From: Paenibacillus sp. J2TS4
GTDB taxonomy: Bacteria; Bacillota; Bacilli; Paenibacillales; NBRC-103111
Assembly (NCBI RefSeq): GCF_018403245.1
Contig: NZ_BOSH01000003.1
Coordinates: forward strand, 124,001-188,000
Length of the DNA: 64,000 bases
Direction of reading: 5' to 3'
A program made the position numbers and the translations under genes. A model generated the notes under the pieces. It saw only the letters and a list, made by a program, of their open reading frames with translations. It made no database searches and was not told the DNA's origin. Below are positions 62,219 to 64,000 of the stretch, piece by piece. Positions within the stretch are counted from its first letter, which is position 1, and every line of letters starts with the position of its first letter.

Positions 62219-62480
62219 TATATAAACTGAACTAATGATTGAATAGCTCATGAAGTGGAGAAAGAAAGATGCTTCCAGGGCGAGTTTTGGCTTTGTATTC
62301 CTACCATCCGAAGGCCCATTCAATAAATAAGGAATCTGTTGTTTCGGGGTCCCCGAAAAGTACCTGGAATCGCTTCGAAGCTCATCTTCACTTTTTGGGG
62401 AGATAGTTTAGATGTTTGAAGCTTCGGAGGCACTTTCCTTCGGAACGGAATGAGAGCTATTCTTTAGTTCAACATATATA
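62219..62480 (+). repeat. 260-bp interspersed element, copy 4
   Basis: Fourth near-full copy. Left end TATATAAACTGAACTAATG, right end CTTTAGTTCAACATATATA. These ends pair almost perfectly. All internal blocks are kept. It lies between the FAD oxidoreductase and the sensor kinase, in the same direction as both. Confidence 0.9.
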
Positions 62481-62512
62481 TATTACCGGTCGATGAAAGA
62501 GGGACACTCATA

Positions 62513-64000
62513 ATGATTCGTATAGTCCGGTCGATTTATTTAAGCTACAAGCGCTATATCCAGGTCAGACTGACCTGCTATTTTTTACTCATTCTGTTGC
62601 CGCTGGTAGCTATCAGTCTGTTTGCCAATGTCAAATCTCAACATATTTTGCTGGAGCAAGCCGCGGAACGAACAACCGTTGCCCTCCAATCATCGATGGA
62701 CAGTCTGGAGTCACACCTGCAAAGCGTGGAGCAAATCTCGACATTGGCGGCTGCCGATTATAATTTGATCCGGCCTTTGGACCGGGCGGGAGCCGAATTG
62801 AAGCCGCGGGATATTTTTGACTTGTCCATTTATACCCGGTCGCTGGCCAATTTCATTTCGATCAATCCGATGGTATCGGACATTTCGGTCTATCATTCCT
62901 TATCCCGGACCATTGTTTCCACCACCAGAGGCTTCGGTCAAGTGAAAGATGAGCAGCAGGCAGAAGGTCTGGAAGCCATGTCCAGAACGGTGGGAACCGG
63001 CGTGTTATACAAGCTGCCGGAAGAGCGTGTAGCGGGTACGACGTTCGGAACTATTTTTGCGGCTGACAGCATTTCCTTGATTCGCGCCGTAGATTTGTAC
63101 AATCTGGCTCGGCAGCCTAACATGCTGATTATTACGCTGCAGCAGGTTAGACTGCTGCATTTGCTGCAAACTCTGCTTCCGTCTGAACATGCGGACATCT
63201 ATCTGTATACCGGTGACAGGAGACTGATTGCCGGAACGGGGACGGAGAGGGTTCCCGTATTGTCCGAGACAGGGGCTGTAGTAGACGGAGTAGGTTCAGA
63301 GGCCTTTGTAGTGAAAGCGCATTCAGATCGTTATGATTGGTCGCTTGTCATGGTTCAGCCCATCGATGAAGTATATGGGCTGACGAGAGATATCCGCACT
63401 TTTACACTGATCATTATTATCATCAGTATTCTGCTCGCCTTAGCGATAGCCTGGTTCGTCTATATTTCTATCACTTCGCCGCTGCAAAGGCTGTCCCGCG
63501 GTATGAAGCTGTTCGGAAGCGGCAAATGGAACATTCAGCTGCCGGAGAAGCAAATGGATGAATTTGGGCAGATGACGCGGGAATTCAATCAAATGGCGGT
63601 CCGGCATAAAGAGCTGATCCAAGGTTATTATGAGCAGCAGCTTCGTTTGGCACAAACGGATCTGAAATTTTTGCAATCGCAAATTAACCCGCATTTTCTA
63701 TACAACACTCTGGACTCGATTTATTGGATTGCCAAAAATTACGAAGCGGTGGAAATTAGCGAGATGGTGCATCATTTATCGAAATTTTTCAGGCTGAGTC
63801 TTAGTAAGGGACGCGAAACGTTTACTCTGGAGGAGACGATCACTCACCTTCATTACTATATTCGGGTCCAACAGCTCCGCTTTATGGAAAAATTTTCGGT
63901 TGAATATGTAATTGCCGAAGAGACTAATCCGCTCCCGATATTGAAGCTTATATTGCAGCCTCTTGTAGAGAATGCGATATTGCACGGAATGGAGAAACGA
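62513..64000 (+). CDS. Sensor histidine kinase of the His_kinase (PF06580) type, cut by the window end
   Basis: The first 496 residues of a membrane sensor kinase. The N-terminal anchor is at about residues 20-41, and an extracytoplasmic domain follows to about 300. A second membrane segment (ISILLALAIAWFVYISIT, about 304-324) leads to a HAMP linker and the QINPHFLYNTLDSIYWIA motif (about 397-414), with the phospho-acceptor His. The ATP-binding domain begins with the N box (LVENAILHGMEK) at the window edge. It resembles the YesM group, which usually pairs with an AraC-type regulator. AAAGAGGG precedes the ATG. Confidence 0.92.
   Translation, partial: MIRIVRSIYLSYKRYIQVRLTCYFLLILLPLVAISLFANVKSQHILLEQAAERTTVALQSSMDSLESHLQSVEQISTLAAADYNLIRPLDRAGAELKPRDIFDLSIYTRSLANFISINPMVSDISVYHSLSRTIVSTTRGFGQVKDEQQAEGLEAMSRTVGTGVLYKLPEERVAGTTFGTIFAADSISLIRAVDLYNLARQPNMLIITLQQVRLLHLLQTLLPSEHADIYLYTGDRRLIAGTGTERVPVLSETGAVVDGVGSEAFVVKAHSDRYDWSLVMVQPIDEVYGLTRDIRTFTLIIIIISILLALAIAWFVYISITSPLQRLSRGMKLFGSGKWNIQLPEKQMDEFGQMTREFNQMAVRHKELIQGYYEQQLRLAQTDLKFLQSQINPHFLYNTLDSIYWIAKNYEAVEISEMVHHLSKFFRLSLSKGRETFTLEETITHLHYYIRVQQLRFMEKFSVEYVIAEETNPLPILKLILQPLVENAILHGMEKR

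Noticed and set aside
1..64000. CRISPR arrays, prophage, insertion-sequence transposases or toxin-antitoxin pairs
   Set aside because: No short direct-repeat arrays with spacers, no transposase or integrase genes and no toxin pair were seen.

Overview
The window looks like a chromosomal segment of an endospore-forming Bacillales bacterium, most likely a Paenibacillus relative. The evidence is the 3' end of spoIVA, ypjB, bacillithiol genes (bshA/bshB1), a TRAP-regulated trp operon and a gene order that closely follows the Bacillus hbs-mtrB-hepS-menG-hepT-ndk-cheR-aro-trp-hisC-tyrA-qcr-dapB-panBCD-dinG-dnaD backbone. Menaquinone is probably made by the futalosine route, because mqnA, a UbiA-type prenyltransferase and ubiX sit between menG and hepT.

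Layout. 1-1.0 kb: spoIVA end, HU, tRNA-Pro(GGG). 1.5-7.5 kb: mtrB (TRAP), an unknown membrane protein, then hepS-menG-ubiA-ubiX-mqnA-hepT. 7.8-9.1 kb: ndk and cheR. 9.7-20.2 kb: aroB-aroH, an 11-repeat TRAP leader, trpEDCFBA, hisC, tyrA. 20.2-22.3 kb: a candidate small RNA and an ECF sigma/anti-sigma pair. 22.5-29.7 kb: an unknown protein, a gamma-carbonic anhydrase-like protein, ypiF, qcrABC, ypjA, ypjB, yitT. 29.9-36.3 kb: mazG, a TPR protein, dapB-mgsA-bshB1-bshA-cca-birA. 36.4-39.8 kb: Pan-type leader, panBCD, a TPR protein. 40.3-49.6 kb: dinG, rex, a DUF47 protein, mtaD, ypmB, a membrane protein with an unusual FtsH paralogue, dnaD. 49.7-56 kb (minus strand): mtnB, mtnX, mtnW, proC, proA, proB. 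56.7-58.8 kb: mtnE and mtnU, divergent. 58.9-64 kb: LysR regulator, FxLYD pseudogene, FAD oxidoreductase, and a sensor kinase cut by the window end.

How the genes work together. Chorismate made through AroB feeds three branches encoded here: tryptophan, prephenate/tyrosine and futalosine menaquinone. Menaquinone then feeds the qcrABC cytochrome bc complex, and Rex senses NADH/NAD+. MtrB is encoded about 10 kb upstream of its own binding site in the trp leader. Chorismate synthase (aroC) and EPSP synthase (aroA) are missing from their usual places in the supraoperon, and folE is missing next to mtrB.

The most notable unexplained structure is a family of about 260-bp intergenic elements. There are four near-full copies (7.5, 11.5, 39.9, 62.2 kb) with terminal inverted repeats and a conserved internal stem. 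At least two further places carry only the internal stem with compensatory changes, and a fifth place holds a 3' end fragment. One full copy sits between the trp attenuator and trpE. A second notable point is a short FtsH-like protease with almost no extracytoplasmic domain, overlapped by a gene for a membrane-anchored extracytoplasmic protein.
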